Positions 34,861-44,500 of a stretch of 64,000 nucleotides of DNA are shown in pieces. The notes beneath the pieces were generated by a model. That model was given only the letters and a program-made list of their open reading frames with translations. It was not told the origin of the DNA and made no database searches. Every line of letters starts with the position of its first letter. The first letter of the stretch is position 1. The translations under genes and the position numbers were made by a program. Location of the stretch: contig NZ_JAGGQW010000056.1 in NCBI RefSeq assembly GCF_018613065.1, positions 77,421-141,420 on the forward strand, read 5' to 3'. The DNA comes from Bacillus sp. ISL-7 (GTDB lineage: Bacteria > Bacillota > Bacilli > Bacillales_B > DSM-18226).

Positions 34861-35775
34861 TTACTTGGAGAAGAGTCCTTTAAGAGCAAAGGTTACATTT
34901 TGTGGTCTTTCTGCCAAACGGCGCATAAAATACCCAAACCAATCATTGCCGAAAGGTATGTAAACACGCATTTTATATCCTTCTTTAACCAAACTTAGCT
35001 GCATATCTGTTCTAAATCCATATAACATCTGAAATTCAAATTGATCACGTGGGATATTATGTTTTTGAGCAAATTCTTTTACTTTGGCAATAATATGATG
35101 ATCATGGGAAGCAATCGCTGCATAACTTCCGCTTAGCAAATGCTCTTCAATGATTCTCATATAATTTTGATCTACCTCTTCTTTTTCTTGATAAGCGACT
35201 TCTGGAGATTCCTTGTAAGCTCCTTTGACTAATCGCAGAGGAATTCCTTTTAATCCTTTCACATCTTGTTCAGCACGGTACAAGTAGGCTTGAATCACGG
35301 TTCCTACATTATCATAGGTTTGGCGCAGTTCTCTCAGGATATCTAAAGTGATTTGACAATGTGCGTGATCTTCCATATCGATTCGGACAAAATTGTTGTG
35401 TTTTTTTGCAGTCTCAAGAATTCTCCGCATGTTACTAACGCAAAAATCCCGATCAATATCCAACCCCAACTGGGTCATTTTCACAGATAAATTACTAGTT
35501 ACTCCAGCCTTGGCGATGGCTTCTAACGTATTTACGTTATATTCTGTTGCTTCTAACGCTTCTTCTCTACTTGAAACGAATTCTCCTAAATGATCCATTG
35601 TACAAATCAAGCCTTTTTTATTTAATTCCTGGGCTTTTTTAACGGCACTCTCGATTGTGTCTCCCGCCACAACTTGAGAAGCGCCAAACCGAAGACCCCA
35701 TTTTTTCGCTGCCTGATTTAAAGCTTTACTTTGGGAAGCGTGAAGAAAAACATTTTTTGATACCTCTGCCAACAT
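34861..35775 (-). CDS. putB: Proline dehydrogenase (monofunctional)
   Basis: 304 aa, the length of Bacillus PutB/FadM. An FAD (beta/alpha)8 barrel; the C-terminal signature reads FQMLYGFRTDMQLSLV and YIPFGNDWFGYFMRRLAERP, including the Tyr and RRxxERP residues that bind proline. It oxidises L-proline to pyrroline-5-carboxylate and passes electrons to the quinone pool. It lies 78 bases after rocA and 158 bases before rocG, so a common operon is likely. Confidence 0.93.
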   Translation of the reverse strand: MLAEVSKNVFLHASQSKALNQAAKKWGLRFGASQVVAGDTIESAVKKAQELNKKGLICTMDHLGEFVSSREEALEATEYNVNTLEAIAKAGVTSNLSVKMTQLGLDIDRDFCVSNMRRILETAKKHNNFVRIDMEDHAHCQITLDILRELRQTYDNVGTVIQAYLYRAEQDVKGLKGIPLRLVKGAYKESPEVAYQEKEEVDQNYMRIIEEHLLSGSYAAIASHDHHIIAKVKEFAQKHNIPRDQFEFQMLYGFRTDMQLSLVKEGYKMRVYIPFGNDWFGYFMRRLAERPQNVTFALKGLFSK

Positions 35776-35853
35776 TTATATCCCCCCAGATATGTTCCTC
35801 TTTTTGAATGATATATTTTATAGCGGGCAACCAAAAAGTTGCCCAACCTATTC

Positions 35854-37422
35854 TTAAAGTGTTTCGCTAGTTGTTTTCGCTTGCATGTGCAAAATAAGGT
35901 AATCGGGTCCTCCTGCCTTGGAGTCCGTTCCTGACATATTAAACCCACCAAACGGATGATACCCAACGATTGCTCCTGTACAACCACGATTGAAATAAAG
36001 GTTCCCTACATGGAATTCTTCTTTTGCACGCTCAATGTGATCAGGATTGTTAGAAAGTAACGCACCCGTTAATCCGTAGTCTGTATTGTTCGCTATTTCC
36101 ATCATATGATTGAAATCACGTGCTTTACAGAAGGCAACAACAGGTCCAAAAATTTCTTCCTGCATGAGACGTGCTTTTTCATCTACATCAGCAATAATAG
36201 TTGGTTGAATAAAGAATCCTTTGGAATCGTCCCCTTCTCCACCTGCCACCAACCGGCCTTCTTCTTTTCCAATTTCGATATATTTTGTAATTTTGTTATA
36301 AGAAGCTTGATCAATAACGGGTCCCATATAGGTATTTACATCTTCTGGATTCCCTAACGTTAACGTCTTTGTTAAAGTTATTGCTTTTTCAAGTACTTCC
36401 TCATACACATCTTGATGTATTACTGCGCGAGAACCAGCAGAACATTTTTGCCCTGAGAATCCAAATCCAGAATAAACGATAGAAGACGCTGCTAAGTCTA
36501 AATCTGCATCTTTATCTACAACGACCGTGTCTTTTCCACCCATTTCGGCAATGACACGCTTTAACCAAATTTGTCCTGGTTGTACCTTTGCGGCACGCTC
36601 ATAAATACGGCAGCCAATTTCACGAGAACCAGTAAAAGAGACAAAACGAGTTTTAGGATGATTAACCAAATAATCTCCTACTTCTGCACCACTTCCTGGA
36701 ATGTAGTTCAGCACACCTTGTGGAAGACCTGCTTCATTCATCACTTCAACGAACTTCGCTGCCACAACTGGCGTATTATTAGCTGGTTTTAAAAGAATCG
36801 TGTTTCCTGCCACAATTGCTGCAGCTGCCGTTCCTGTCATAATGGCTAATGGAAAGTTAAATGGAGAAATGATGATACCTACACCAAGTGGAATATAATT
36901 AAATTTGTTTACTTCTCCTTCACGACTTTGTACAGGTACCCCGTCTTTTAATTGCATCATTTGACGAGCATAAAACTCTAGAAAATCAATTGCTTCTGCT
37001 GTATCTGCATCAGCTTCTTTCCATGGCTTTCCAGCCTCTTTAACCAGATAACCTGAGAACTCATGTTTGCGACTACGAATGATATCCGCTGCACGGAATA
37101 AAATGTTCGCACGTACTTCTGGATCTTCCTTTTTCCATGTATTGAAGGTGGATAGTGCTGCTTGCATCGCTTTTTCTGCTAATTCTTTATTAGCTTTGGA
37201 AACTCGGCCAATGACTTCTTCCTTATTCGCTGGATTAATAGATACTATTTGTTCATCCGTTTTGATAAATTCTTCTCCAATGACAAGTGGATACTCTTTC
37301 CCTAGCTCTGACTGTACATTTTCTAACGCTTTTTCAAATTCTCTTTTATTTTCTTCAAGTGCAAAATCGGTAAATGGTTCATGTTTATATGGTTTAACCG
37401 TGTTTTTATATTCTGTTATCAT
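35854..37422 (-). CDS. rocA: 1-pyrroline-5-carboxylate (glutamate semialdehyde) dehydrogenase
   Basis: 522 aa, close to the 515-aa family size. NAD-dependent ALDH: cofactor region [40 protein letters not shown], active-site Glu in [11 protein letters not shown] and nucleophile Cys in [12 protein letters not shown]. It converts glutamate-5-semialdehyde to glutamate. First of the proline-degradation genes on this strand; AGGGAGAG precedes the ATG. The 366-base region upstream should hold the operon promoter and activator sites, but none was recognised. Confidence 0.95.
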   Translation of the reverse strand: MITEYKNTVKPYKHEPFTDFALEENKREFEKALENVQSELGKEYPLVIGEEFIKTDEQIVSINPANKEEVIGRVSKANKELAEKAMQAALSTFNTWKKEDPEVRANILFRAADIIRSRKHEFSGYLVKEAGKPWKEADADTAEAIDFLEFYARQMMQLKDGVPVQSREGEVNKFNYIPLGVGIIISPFNFPLAIMTGTAAAAIVAGNTILLKPANNTPVVAAKFVEVMNEAGLPQGVLNYIPGSGAEVGDYLVNHPKTRFVSFTGSREIGCRIYERAAKVQPGQIWLKRVIAEMGGKDTVVVDKDADLDLAASSIVYSGFGFSGQKCSAGSRAVIHQDVYEEVLEKAITLTKTLTLGNPEDVNTYMGPVIDQASYNKITKYIEIGKEEGRLVAGGEGDDSKGFFIQPTIIADVDEKARLMQEEIFGPVVAFCKARDFNHMMEIANNTDYGLTGALLSNNPDHIERAKEEFHVGNLYFNRGCTGAIVGYHPFGGFNMSGTDSKAGGPDYLILHMQAKTTSETL

Positions 37423-37788
37423 GAGTTTCTCTCCCTTTTGAATAATAGTAATTTTTTAACTTTTTCTATTTTTCCATAAAAAGTTTGTGTTACTGCAATA
37501 TCGCCACCTTTGCTATTGTCGGAAAATTTAAAATCTGTGCAATGTTTCGACTTGTGTATAAATGAATTATAAATACTTTAAACAACTTTGTACACCTTTT
37601 TTAAAAATTGTTCATATTTTAATTTATTAAACATAATTGCTTAATAAATTAATTTAAAATGAACAACTATGTTCAATTGATGAATCTTTATCAAAAATAA
37701 AACGTTGGAAATACCAGATGCACAAAAAAAACCTCCAATTTACGAAATTGGAAGGTTTTTTGCAAACAGTAAATTTTGATCCAGAATC
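37423..37788. other. Promoter region of the proline-degradation operon
   Basis: AT-rich, non-coding. It contains a bidirectional hairpin at 37728-37761 (AAACCTCCAATTT/AAATTGGAAGGTTT), the terminator of the 51-aa gene. A sequence TGGCGATATTGC resembles a sigma-54 promoter but with wrong spacing (see rejected list). Confidence 0.5.
37728..37761 (-). terminator. Terminator of the 51-aa gene
   Basis: Stem AAACCTCCAATTT/AAATTGGAAGGTTT with loop ACG, T-runs on both sides. Confidence 0.85.
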
Positions 37789-37944
37789 TTAAACCGCAGC
37801 TAAACAGGAATCACTAAAATAAACAACCTCCGAAAGAATTTTGCAACCTTGGATTTTTTCGAAAGCTTCTATTGCTTCTTTTTTCGTGTCAAATTCAAAC
37901 ATTGTAATATTGTTTGAATTTAGATAGACAGTGATTACCCACAT
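37789..37944 (-). CDS. Small protein, 51 aa
   Basis: ATG at 37944 with GGAGGT seven bases upstream. It reads MWVITVYLNSNNITMFEFDT, then a helix (KKEAIEAFEKIQGCKILSEV) and a Cys-containing tail. The beta-beta-alpha-beta order suggests a small alpha/beta fold. It lies 28 bases behind the permease gene in the same direction. The size and RBS support a real gene; I do not know a name for the family. Confidence 0.75.
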   Translation of the reverse strand: MWVITVYLNSNNITMFEFDTKKEAIEAFEKIQGCKILSEVVYFSDSCLAAV

Positions 37945-37972
37945 AAAAATACCTCCGAATAAAATATAATTT

Positions 37973-39385
37973 TTAAACCTTAGCTTTATAACGAAGAGAC
38001 ATTTGCTCCTTTTTCTCCGTTAATAAACCAGTTGATCTTTTGTTCTTTGTAAAAAAGAAAGAACCGACAACAAATATAACGATAAGCAGAGTTAAGAAGA
38101 ATTGTGAACGAAGTGTATCTATAAACGGCATCGCTGCAAAAACGCCAGCGATTGTGATGATTGTTGCATATGTCAAATAAGGAAAAAACCACATTCTTAT
38201 TTTCAGGGCTTCAGGGTTTTCTTTTTCATATTTTCTTCTCATACGCAGTTGGGAGAAGGCAATCACCAGATAAACAAGAAGCGCTACCCCTCCAGAGGCA
38301 TTCACTAAAAAGAGAAATATTTTATCAGGTGATAGGTAATTGAATCCCACACTAATGTAGGAAATAACGGTACACCCCAGGATAGCGTGAACTGGCAATC
38401 CCTTCTTATCGACCTTTAAAAACACACTGGGAGCGTCACCATTTTGTGCCAGTGCAAACAACATACGGGAACTGGTGTAAAGACCAGAATTTAAGCAAGA
38501 AAGCACGGCTGTCAGAACAATAAAATTCATTATATGAGCCGCAGCTGGTATGTTCACCATCTCAAGTACGGAAACAAAGGGATTTTTCAGCAGAGTGTGA
38601 GAATCCCAAGTGAGAATAGTAACCAGCACTAAAATTGAACCTAGATAAAAAATGATGATTCGATAAATAACGCTGTTTGTCGCCACAGTAATGGCTTTTT
38701 CCGGATGCGGTGTTTCTGCTGCTGCAGTTGCTACAATTTCACTCCCCATGAAGGAGAACATAACGAGAGTGACTCCCAAAAATATAGAATGGATTCCATT
38801 AGGGATAAATCCTCCTCTATGTATAAGATTAGAAGTCCCAGGTGATTCGATACCGGGTACGAAGCCGAATATAATAGCTCCTCCAAGAATCAAAAATAGG
38901 CCAATACTTACTACTTTGATAAGTGAAAGCCAAAACTCGAACTCGCCGAACGATTTAACGGAGTATAGGTTAGTCAAAGTCAATAAGAAGGTAAGGACAA
39001 GGCTTACTAACCAAGAAGGCAAAGAGGGAAACCAGTATTGAATAATGTTAGCTCCAGCAATTGCTTCAACGGCAATGACAATGACCCAGAAAAACCAGTA
39101 AAGCCAGCCGATTGTATAGCCAGCCCACGGGCCCAGCGCTTCCCGGGCATACGTGGAAAAAGAACCGCTGGATGGGTTAACCATTGACATTTCCCCCAGC
39201 ATACGCATGACCAAAACCACAAGCAGTCCCGCCATCGCATAGACGAAGATAGAAGCTGGCCCTGCCATATTAATGAGGGATCCACTCCCAACAAATAACC
39301 CAGCCCCAATGATTCCTCCCAAAGAAATCATGGTAATATGACGGACTTTTAACCCTTTATTTAACTCCGTTTGTTGATGATTCAT
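37973..39385 (-). CDS. gabP: Amino-acid permease, GabP-like (APC superfamily)
   Basis: 470 aa with twelve helices. It starts with KVRHITMISLGGIIGAGLFVGSGS, the substrate/cation-binding helix 1 of the AAT family, and is closely similar along its length to Bacillus GabP (about 469 aa). It imports gamma-aminobutyrate and possibly proline by proton symport. Placed upstream of the proline/glutamate catabolic genes on the same strand, it may feed them. The exact substrate is not proven. Confidence 0.85.
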   Translation of the reverse strand: MNHQQTELNKGLKVRHITMISLGGIIGAGLFVGSGSLINMAGPASIFVYAMAGLLVVLVMRMLGEMSMVNPSSGSFSTYAREALGPWAGYTIGWLYWFFWVIVIAVEAIAGANIIQYWFPSLPSWLVSLVLTFLLTLTNLYSVKSFGEFEFWLSLIKVVSIGLFLILGGAIIFGFVPGIESPGTSNLIHRGGFIPNGIHSIFLGVTLVMFSFMGSEIVATAAAETPHPEKAITVATNSVIYRIIIFYLGSILVLVTILTWDSHTLLKNPFVSVLEMVNIPAAAHIMNFIVLTAVLSCLNSGLYTSSRMLFALAQNGDAPSVFLKVDKKGLPVHAILGCTVISYISVGFNYLSPDKIFLFLVNASGGVALLVYLVIAFSQLRMRRKYEKENPEALKIRMWFFPYLTYATIITIAGVFAAMPFIDTLRSQFFLTLLIVIFVVGSFFFTKNKRSTGLLTEKKEQMSLRYKAKV

Positions 39386-39867
39386 ATTTTACCCCTCCTC
39401 TAAATATCAAAAATAACCAAAGTAATTTAATATCCTAAGTATAGGAAAAACAAACCGTGAAAACCCTTTCAATCCTAAACAACACATTCAAAAAGCTATT
39501 AACTTCCTTTTGCCTGATTCACTTATTAAATAAAGCGATCGAAAATCCCAAGTTGAGGAATACCAGATTCATTACTTCCTATATTCCTCAAATGCATAAT
39601 ATTTCGACAATTGACAACTATGAACATTGTAAACACCTGTGTTCATAGTTGTCAATTACTTGTTTAACGTTATACACTTTTGTTTATTTTCATTAAGGTT
39701 TATACTGAGTGTTGTATTTTTAAAAAACTATTTTTACATATTTTTTAACATAAAAATATAGCTTACAAATTTAAAGCCAATTCTTGAAGGTCCCCATGTT
39801 GTTTTTTTAGATAACAGGCATAAAACAAGAAAATTCAAAGATCAACTATTTCCACATAAAATCAAAG
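39386..39867. other. 482-base intergenic region with a perfect 18-bp inverted repeat
   Basis: No gene recognised. The only clear structure is the hairpin at 39609-39657, listed separately. The rest is AT-rich. Confidence 0.5.
39609..39657. repeat. Perfect 18-bp inverted repeat, 13-nt loop
   Basis: Arms AATTGACAACTATGAACA and TGTTCATAGTTGTCAATT with a 13-base spacer. It has no T-run typical of terminators. It lies 224 bases upstream of gabP on its promoter side and 210 bases beyond the stop of the ankyrin gene (both minus strand). Confidence 0.85.
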
Positions 39868-40335
39868 TTAGTAATGAGGACGCTTTAACTTTCTAGTAAG
39901 AACATTCGTTTCGAACCTAAACGGTGTTACACCTTCTGAATCACGAATATTCACATCTGCTCCATGTTTTTTTAGGAGTTCAAGCGTCTCCTGTTGTTTT
40001 TTGCCGCCATCACTAAGAACAATTGCCTCCATTATTGCTGTCCAGCCTATATTATTAATATGATTCACATCAATGTCTGTATGTTCAAGCAGTTCTATTA
40101 CAACGTCAACATATCCGTGCTCGGATGCTGGAATCAGGGCTGTACCACCGTATCTGTTTAAAAGCTTTGGGCCTGCTCCAGCCTTAATGGTCAGCTTAAG
40201 TATATCGAAATACCCTTCAGCCCCTGCATAAAGAAACGGATCATTTTTTATATTGTCCTGTATATTTATATCCGCTCCGTTTTCAACCAAGATTTGGACA
40301 GTTTCTAAATCATTCGCATATGTCGCCATCATCAC
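39868..40335 (-). CDS. Ankyrin-repeat protein, probably 5'-truncated
   Basis: 155 aa as drawn from a GTG at 40335, without an RBS. Four ankyrin repeats are visible (VQILVENGADINIQD; DILKLTIKAGAGPKLLNRYGGTALIPAS; DVVIELLEHTDIDVNHINNIGWTAIM; LELLKKHGADVNIRDSEGVTPF). Repeat homology continues upstream in frame (FLLEQGIDINSQDQQGWTAV) to a TAA at 40423 and then apparently in another frame (FFIGAGTYNDG). A frameshift has probably cut off the 5' part, so the gene may be inactive. Secretion and partner are unknown. Confidence 0.6.
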   Translation of the reverse strand: MMMATYANDLETVQILVENGADINIQDNIKNDPFLYAGAEGYFDILKLTIKAGAGPKLLNRYGGTALIPASEHGYVDVVIELLEHTDIDVNHINNIGWTAIMEAIVLSDGGKKQQETLELLKKHGADVNIRDSEGVTPFRFETNVLTRKLKRPHY

Positions 40336-40636
40336 CGCAGTCCAGCCTTGTTGATCCTGGCTATTTATGTCTATTCCCTGTTCTAATAAAAATAAAAAAT
40401 TCCACTGCTGCTCATCCCGTCGTTATATGTGCCTGCACCAATAAAAAAATGATTCAAAAAAGCGAATAATATTAATAGGATGTTTGATAATAGGAGTGCC
40501 TACCAAAGCAAAATTTAACGCTAAAAAATAGATAACAAAAAAAGATCGCAATAATTATTATATTTCGTAATTAAATTTATTTTCGGAATATTATATGTGT
40601 GGTATAGTCAAGGAAAGAAAAAATGGAGTGATAAAA

Positions 40637-41734
40637 ATGAAACTACAAGTCCAACGCGCTTATAATTTTAATGCAGGCCCTTCTGCGTTACCTATTTCCG
40701 TCTTAGAAAAAGCTCAAGCAGAACTGATTGATTTTCGAGGTACAGGTATGTCAGTCATGGAGCTTAGCCATCGAAGCAAAGCTTATGAAGAAGTACATAA
40801 TCAAGCGATTGACAGCTTGAAGGAACTGCTGTCTATTCCTGATACTCATGAAGTACTCTTCTTGCAAGGCGGAGCGAGTCTTCAGTTTTCAATGATTCCG
40901 ATGAGTTTTTTACAAACTGGAAAAAAAGCCGGATATGTAATGACAGGCTCTTGGTCAGAGAAAGCATTCACGGAGGCAAAACTATTTGGTGATGTTTATC
41001 ATGCGGCTTCCACGAAAGAAGGCAACTACCGCAGCATCCCAACGCTTGATCAATTAAAGTACGATCCAACGGACGCTTATTTACATCTAACTTCCAACAA
41101 TACCATTTACGGTACCCAATGGAAGAACTTCCCAGACACTGGCGATGTTCCGTTAATCGCAGACATGTCGAGTGATATTCTGTCTAGGCCGATTGATGTC
41201 AGCAAGTTTGCGTTAATTTATGCTGGTGCCCAGAAAAACCTTGGTCCTTCAGGCGTAACAGTTGTGATTATTCGCAAGGATTTGCTTGAACAAGCAAACA
41301 CAAATATCCCAACAATGTTAAAGTACAGCACGCATTCTAAAAATAATTCATTGTATAACACACCGCCAACCTTCGGCATTTATATGCTGGGTGAGGTCTT
41401 AAACTGGGCTCGTGAGTTAGGTGGTTTATCTGCGATTGCTGAGCTTAATGATAAAAAAGCGAATCTGATTTACGAAACAATTGATACAAGTAATGGTTTT
41501 TACATTGGCCATGCTGAACCGGACAGTCGTTCTCTCATGAACCTTACTTTTAACTTAGCATCGAAAGACCTAGAAAAGAAATTCCTCGAGCAAGCGAAAC
41601 AAGAAGGCTTTGTTGGCGTAAACGGTCATCGCTCGATCGGCGGATGTCGTGTATCAGCTTATAATGCTGTTCCAGTTGAGGCATGTAAGGCATTCAAAGA
41701 GTTTATGATTCAATTCCAAGCAGAAAATAGCTAA
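40637..41734 (+). CDS. serC: Phosphoserine aminotransferase
   Basis: 365 aa from an ATG at 40637 (TGGAGTG upstream). A class V PLP aminotransferase: YNFNAGPSALP at the N terminus, PLP lysine in YAGAQKNLGPSG, and the C-terminal GHRSIGGCRVSAYNAV typical of SerC. It converts 3-phosphohydroxypyruvate and glutamate to phosphoserine and 2-oxoglutarate, and also serves the pyridoxal pathway. SerA is not adjacent; a second class V aminotransferase lies downstream on the other strand. Confidence 0.94.
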   Translation: MKLQVQRAYNFNAGPSALPISVLEKAQAELIDFRGTGMSVMELSHRSKAYEEVHNQAIDSLKELLSIPDTHEVLFLQGGASLQFSMIPMSFLQTGKKAGYVMTGSWSEKAFTEAKLFGDVYHAASTKEGNYRSIPTLDQLKYDPTDAYLHLTSNNTIYGTQWKNFPDTGDVPLIADMSSDILSRPIDVSKFALIYAGAQKNLGPSGVTVVIIRKDLLEQANTNIPTMLKYSTHSKNNSLYNTPPTFGIYMLGEVLNWARELGGLSAIAELNDKKANLIYETIDTSNGFYIGHAEPDSRSLMNLTFNLASKDLEKKFLEQAKQEGFVGVNGHRSIGGCRVSAYNAVPVEACKAFKEFMIQFQAENS

Positions 41735-41738
41735 TGAA

Positions 41739-41775
41739 AAAATCACCCTCTTTATTTATTAGAGGGTGATTTTTT
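41739..41775 (+). terminator. Terminator of serC
   Basis: Stem AAAATCACCCTCT/AGAGGGTGATTTT with T-run on the right. Confidence 0.9.
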
Positions 41776-41852
41776 AGTTAATAGGGCTTTATAAACGCTC
41801 TTACTTACCTTGGTCGTGATTTTCCCAGTCAAACAGGTTTTATAAACGAACA

Positions 41853-43019
41853 CTAAATGCGAATAGCCACTTGCTTTTTAAAGCAATCGACAGCTTTCTC
41901 TGAATCAACCGGATATCCCAGCTCATTCATCGTTTCTCCGATTAAAACGACCGCATCTTCGAGCATTTGTTCCGTCGTATTTCCCATATGTCCAATCCGG
42001 AACGCCTTTCCTGCCAAATGGGCTAGTGCTCCAGCTACAATCACTCCTTTTTTTGCAAGTGAAGAACGGAAAGCAGCATCCTCCATTCCATCAGGATAAA
42101 GAATACAACTAAGTGTGGCAGCAGCGACTTCTTCATTTGCTAACGCCTTCATCCCGTATACGGCAAGTGCCGATCTAACCGCTTTTCCGAATGCAGTATG
42201 GCGCTGATATCTTCGTTTCATCCCCTCTTCCAATACCAATCTCATCCCTTCGTCATAGGCATATATAAGATTCACTGGAGGTGTAGCAAAGTACTTTCCT
42301 GGATCGTTCATAATCGGAATCCAATTATAGATATCACAATAATAAGCAGGAACACGTTCTATTTTGGCACGTGCAGCTAAAGCTGTTTGGTTAAAGGCAA
42401 CGATGGCTAGACCAGGCGGCACGCCAATTGCTTTTTGTGAACCTGTTAAAATGACATCAATTTTTCCATCAGACCCATGATATTGCCTACTCATATCTTC
42501 TTCCATTGCGGCAGTCGCACAAACACCATCGAGAATGACGAGTGCTCCATGTTTTTTAATAATCGGCACAAGTGCGTCTAAATTGGCAGCTACTCCTGTC
42601 GACGTATCTGCGTGGGTAATAGTAACCGCCTTAAAATTGCCATTCACTAATTTCGCTTCGACAACACTTGGAGATACCTGAGTACCCCATTCTGCCTGGA
42701 GTATTTCTACTTCAATACCAAATGCTTTTCCTAATTTAATGAAACGATCACCGAAATAACCGTGACTGATCACTAAAAGTTTTTCCCCAGCGGCAACTGT
42801 ATTGACAAGCGCCATTTCCATAGCTATGGTTCCAGAGCCGGAAATAACAAACACTTCACCATCTGTTTTCAGCATTTCCCTTGTTTTCTCGATCGCATTT
42901 TTGTAGATCGCGACGAATCTCGTGTCTGTGTGTCCCCTAGTTTCCTGTGCAATAGCATCATAAATTGAATCAACTACCGGCGTTGGCCCGGGTATAAGCA
43001 GCATCTCTCGATTACGCAT
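41853..43019 (-). CDS. Class V aminotransferase (alanine-glyoxylate / serine-pyruvate type)
   Basis: 388 aa. It begins LLIPGPTPVVDSIYDAIAQ, has the HGYFGDRF motif, and the PLP lysine in GSQKAIGVPPGLA. The C-terminal RIGHMGNTTEQM is typical of AGXT/PucG-like enzymes that transaminate glyoxylate with alanine, serine or ureidoglycine. The Bacillus homologue PucG belongs to purine catabolism, but no purine genes are present here. GGGGGATGGG upstream acts as the RBS. Confidence 0.88.
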   Translation of the reverse strand: MRNREMLLIPGPTPVVDSIYDAIAQETRGHTDTRFVAIYKNAIEKTREMLKTDGEVFVISGSGTIAMEMALVNTVAAGEKLLVISHGYFGDRFIKLGKAFGIEVEILQAEWGTQVSPSVVEAKLVNGNFKAVTITHADTSTGVAANLDALVPIIKKHGALVILDGVCATAAMEEDMSRQYHGSDGKIDVILTGSQKAIGVPPGLAIVAFNQTALAARAKIERVPAYYCDIYNWIPIMNDPGKYFATPPVNLIYAYDEGMRLVLEEGMKRRYQRHTAFGKAVRSALAVYGMKALANEEVAAATLSCILYPDGMEDAAFRSSLAKKGVIVAGALAHLAGKAFRIGHMGNTTEQMLEDAVVLIGETMNELGYPVDSEKAVDCFKKQVAIRI

Positions 43020-43317
43020 TTTCCCATCCCCCTAATTAGCAAACTGTTTCTCCATAAATATATTTCTGTACTCATCTATTTAAACCTTTATCTCAATTTT
43101 GACTAATTGGTGAATTTTCTCAAAAAGGACAAAGCCATTAATCGAGGGCACTAACCTGTTCTGATTCATTTTGTAATTTGCCTTCGCATTATTGTATTGA
43201 TTATAGAAAGGGGAGCATACGAATTCAATAAAGCTGTTCAAAAACCTTCCACGAATTCGTGTAAACGAAAAAGACCAGAAAGAGATCCATTGTCTCTTCT
43301 GGTCCTTTTCGTTTGGA
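43020..43317. other. Intergenic region of 298 bases
   Basis: No gene recognised; a possible reading frame on the minus strand (43080-43331) has no RBS and no familiar features. The right end is the terminator of the flavin oxidoreductase gene. Confidence 0.4.
43263..43315 (-). terminator. Strong terminator of the LLM oxidoreductase gene
   Basis: Long imperfect stem AAACGAAAAAGACCAGAA/TTCTGGTCCTTTTCGTTT with an inner AGAGA/TCTCT continuation. Confidence 0.9.
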
Positions 43318-44319
43318 TTAGTGGCCGTCAACTACTTCTTTCAATATTTCATACGAACGCTTTTGTTTTTCAGTGTCATAAATATACGATACGGCCATGA
43401 GTTCATCGACATGGTAATAGTCCTGGAACTTAGTCAACTGTTGGCGGACTGTTTCCTTGCTCCCTATCAACGTCACACTTTGCTTCGATGCCGCCATTTC
43501 TTTTTCCATTGGGTTCCAAATCTCATCCAAGTTTTCAACTGGTGGTTGTAGCGGATTTTGAGTGCCTCGAACAACATTTAGGAAAAACTGCTGCATCGTT
43601 GTCGATAAAAATTGAGCCTCCTCATCCGTTTCGGCCGCAATAACATTTAAACAAACCATCATATACGGTTTCTCTAAATATTCCGATGGCTTGAAACGAT
43701 TCCGATAGATCGAGATTGCTTCTTCCATATATCTTGGTGCAAAGTGGGACGCAAATACATAAGGAAGTCCCAAGCTTGCCGCTAAATATGCGGAATCGGT
43801 AGAAGAACCAAGGATGTAAATAGGAATATTCGTATTAACGCCAGGATAGGCTTTCACATAGCTTTGCTGATCTGCTGGGCCAAAATAAGTAAGTAAGGCT
43901 TGGACATCATTTGGGAAAGTATAAACTGGATCATTTTTCGATCGTCTTAGCGCGCTTGCCGTCATCATATCTGTTCCAGGTGCACGGCCCAGACCGAGGT
44001 CAACACGATTTGGGTAAATCGTGGCCATGGTACCGAATTGTTCAGCCACTACTAGCGGGGAGTGATTCGGCAGCATGATCCCTCCAGACCCTACTTTAAT
44101 CGTATTTGTATGTTCCAATACATGTTTAATTAAAATCGATGTCGCTGAACTGACAAGGGTAGCTGTATTATGATGTTCTGCGATCCAATAGCGTTGATAG
44201 CCCATTTTCTCGACTGCTTGCGCAAGGTCGACCATTGACTCGATCGCTTGGCTTGGGTTTTGTCCCTTCCGGATTGGAGCTAAATTTAAAACAGATACAG
44301 GTATATTAATTGTTGCCAT
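43318..44319 (-). CDS. LLM-class flavin-dependent oxidoreductase
   Basis: 333 aa. A luciferase-like monooxygenase fold: [20 protein letters not shown], the AEHHN motif after [34 protein letters not shown], and [20 protein letters not shown]. Bacterial homologues (YwcH/YceB type) are widespread and mostly uncharacterised; they use reduced FMN from a partner reductase. No reductase lies beside it. Confidence 0.88.
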   Translation of the reverse strand: MATINIPVSVLNLAPIRKGQNPSQAIESMVDLAQAVEKMGYQRYWIAEHHNTATLVSSATSILIKHVLEHTNTIKVGSGGIMLPNHSPLVVAEQFGTMATIYPNRVDLGLGRAPGTDMMTASALRRSKNDPVYTFPNDVQALLTYFGPADQQSYVKAYPGVNTNIPIYILGSSTDSAYLAASLGLPYVFASHFAPRYMEEAISIYRNRFKPSEYLEKPYMMVCLNVIAAETDEEAQFLSTTMQQFFLNVVRGTQNPLQPPVENLDEIWNPMEKEMAASKQSVTLIGSKETVRQQLTKFQDYYHVDELMAVSYIYDTEKQKRSYEILKEVVDGH

Positions 44320-44399
44320 ATATATAATTCCTTTCCCTAGAGAGATTACTACTATAGTAACAATAGGACTGCAGAAATCAAAAATAAATGCTTAACAGG

Positions 44400-44452
44400 A
44401 AAAGGGTGTCAGGCACCATGTGAAAAATTCACATGGTGCCTGACACCCTTTT
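44400..44452. repeat. Perfect 25-bp hairpin containing both arms of the GTGTCAGGCACC element
   Basis: Arms 44400-44424 (AAAAGGGTGTCAGGCACCAT...) and 44428-44452 are exact reverse complements with a 3-nt loop. It lies in the 181-base gap between the LLM oxidoreductase and the SnoaL-like gene (both minus). It can act as a terminator for the latter, but its length is unusual. Confidence 0.9.
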
Positions 44453-44500
44453 CTTTCCGAAACTTTATTTTTTATGTACTAAGTATCAGAACAAGCAGCT

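Noticed and set aside
37423..37600. Sigma-54 promoter upstream of rocA (TGGCGATATTGC on the minus strand)
   Set aside because: Spacing between the GG and GC elements is several bases too short.
43080..43331. Minus-strand frame of 83 aa as a gene or transposase tail
   Set aside because: It overlaps the terminator hairpin, has no RBS and no recognised motif.
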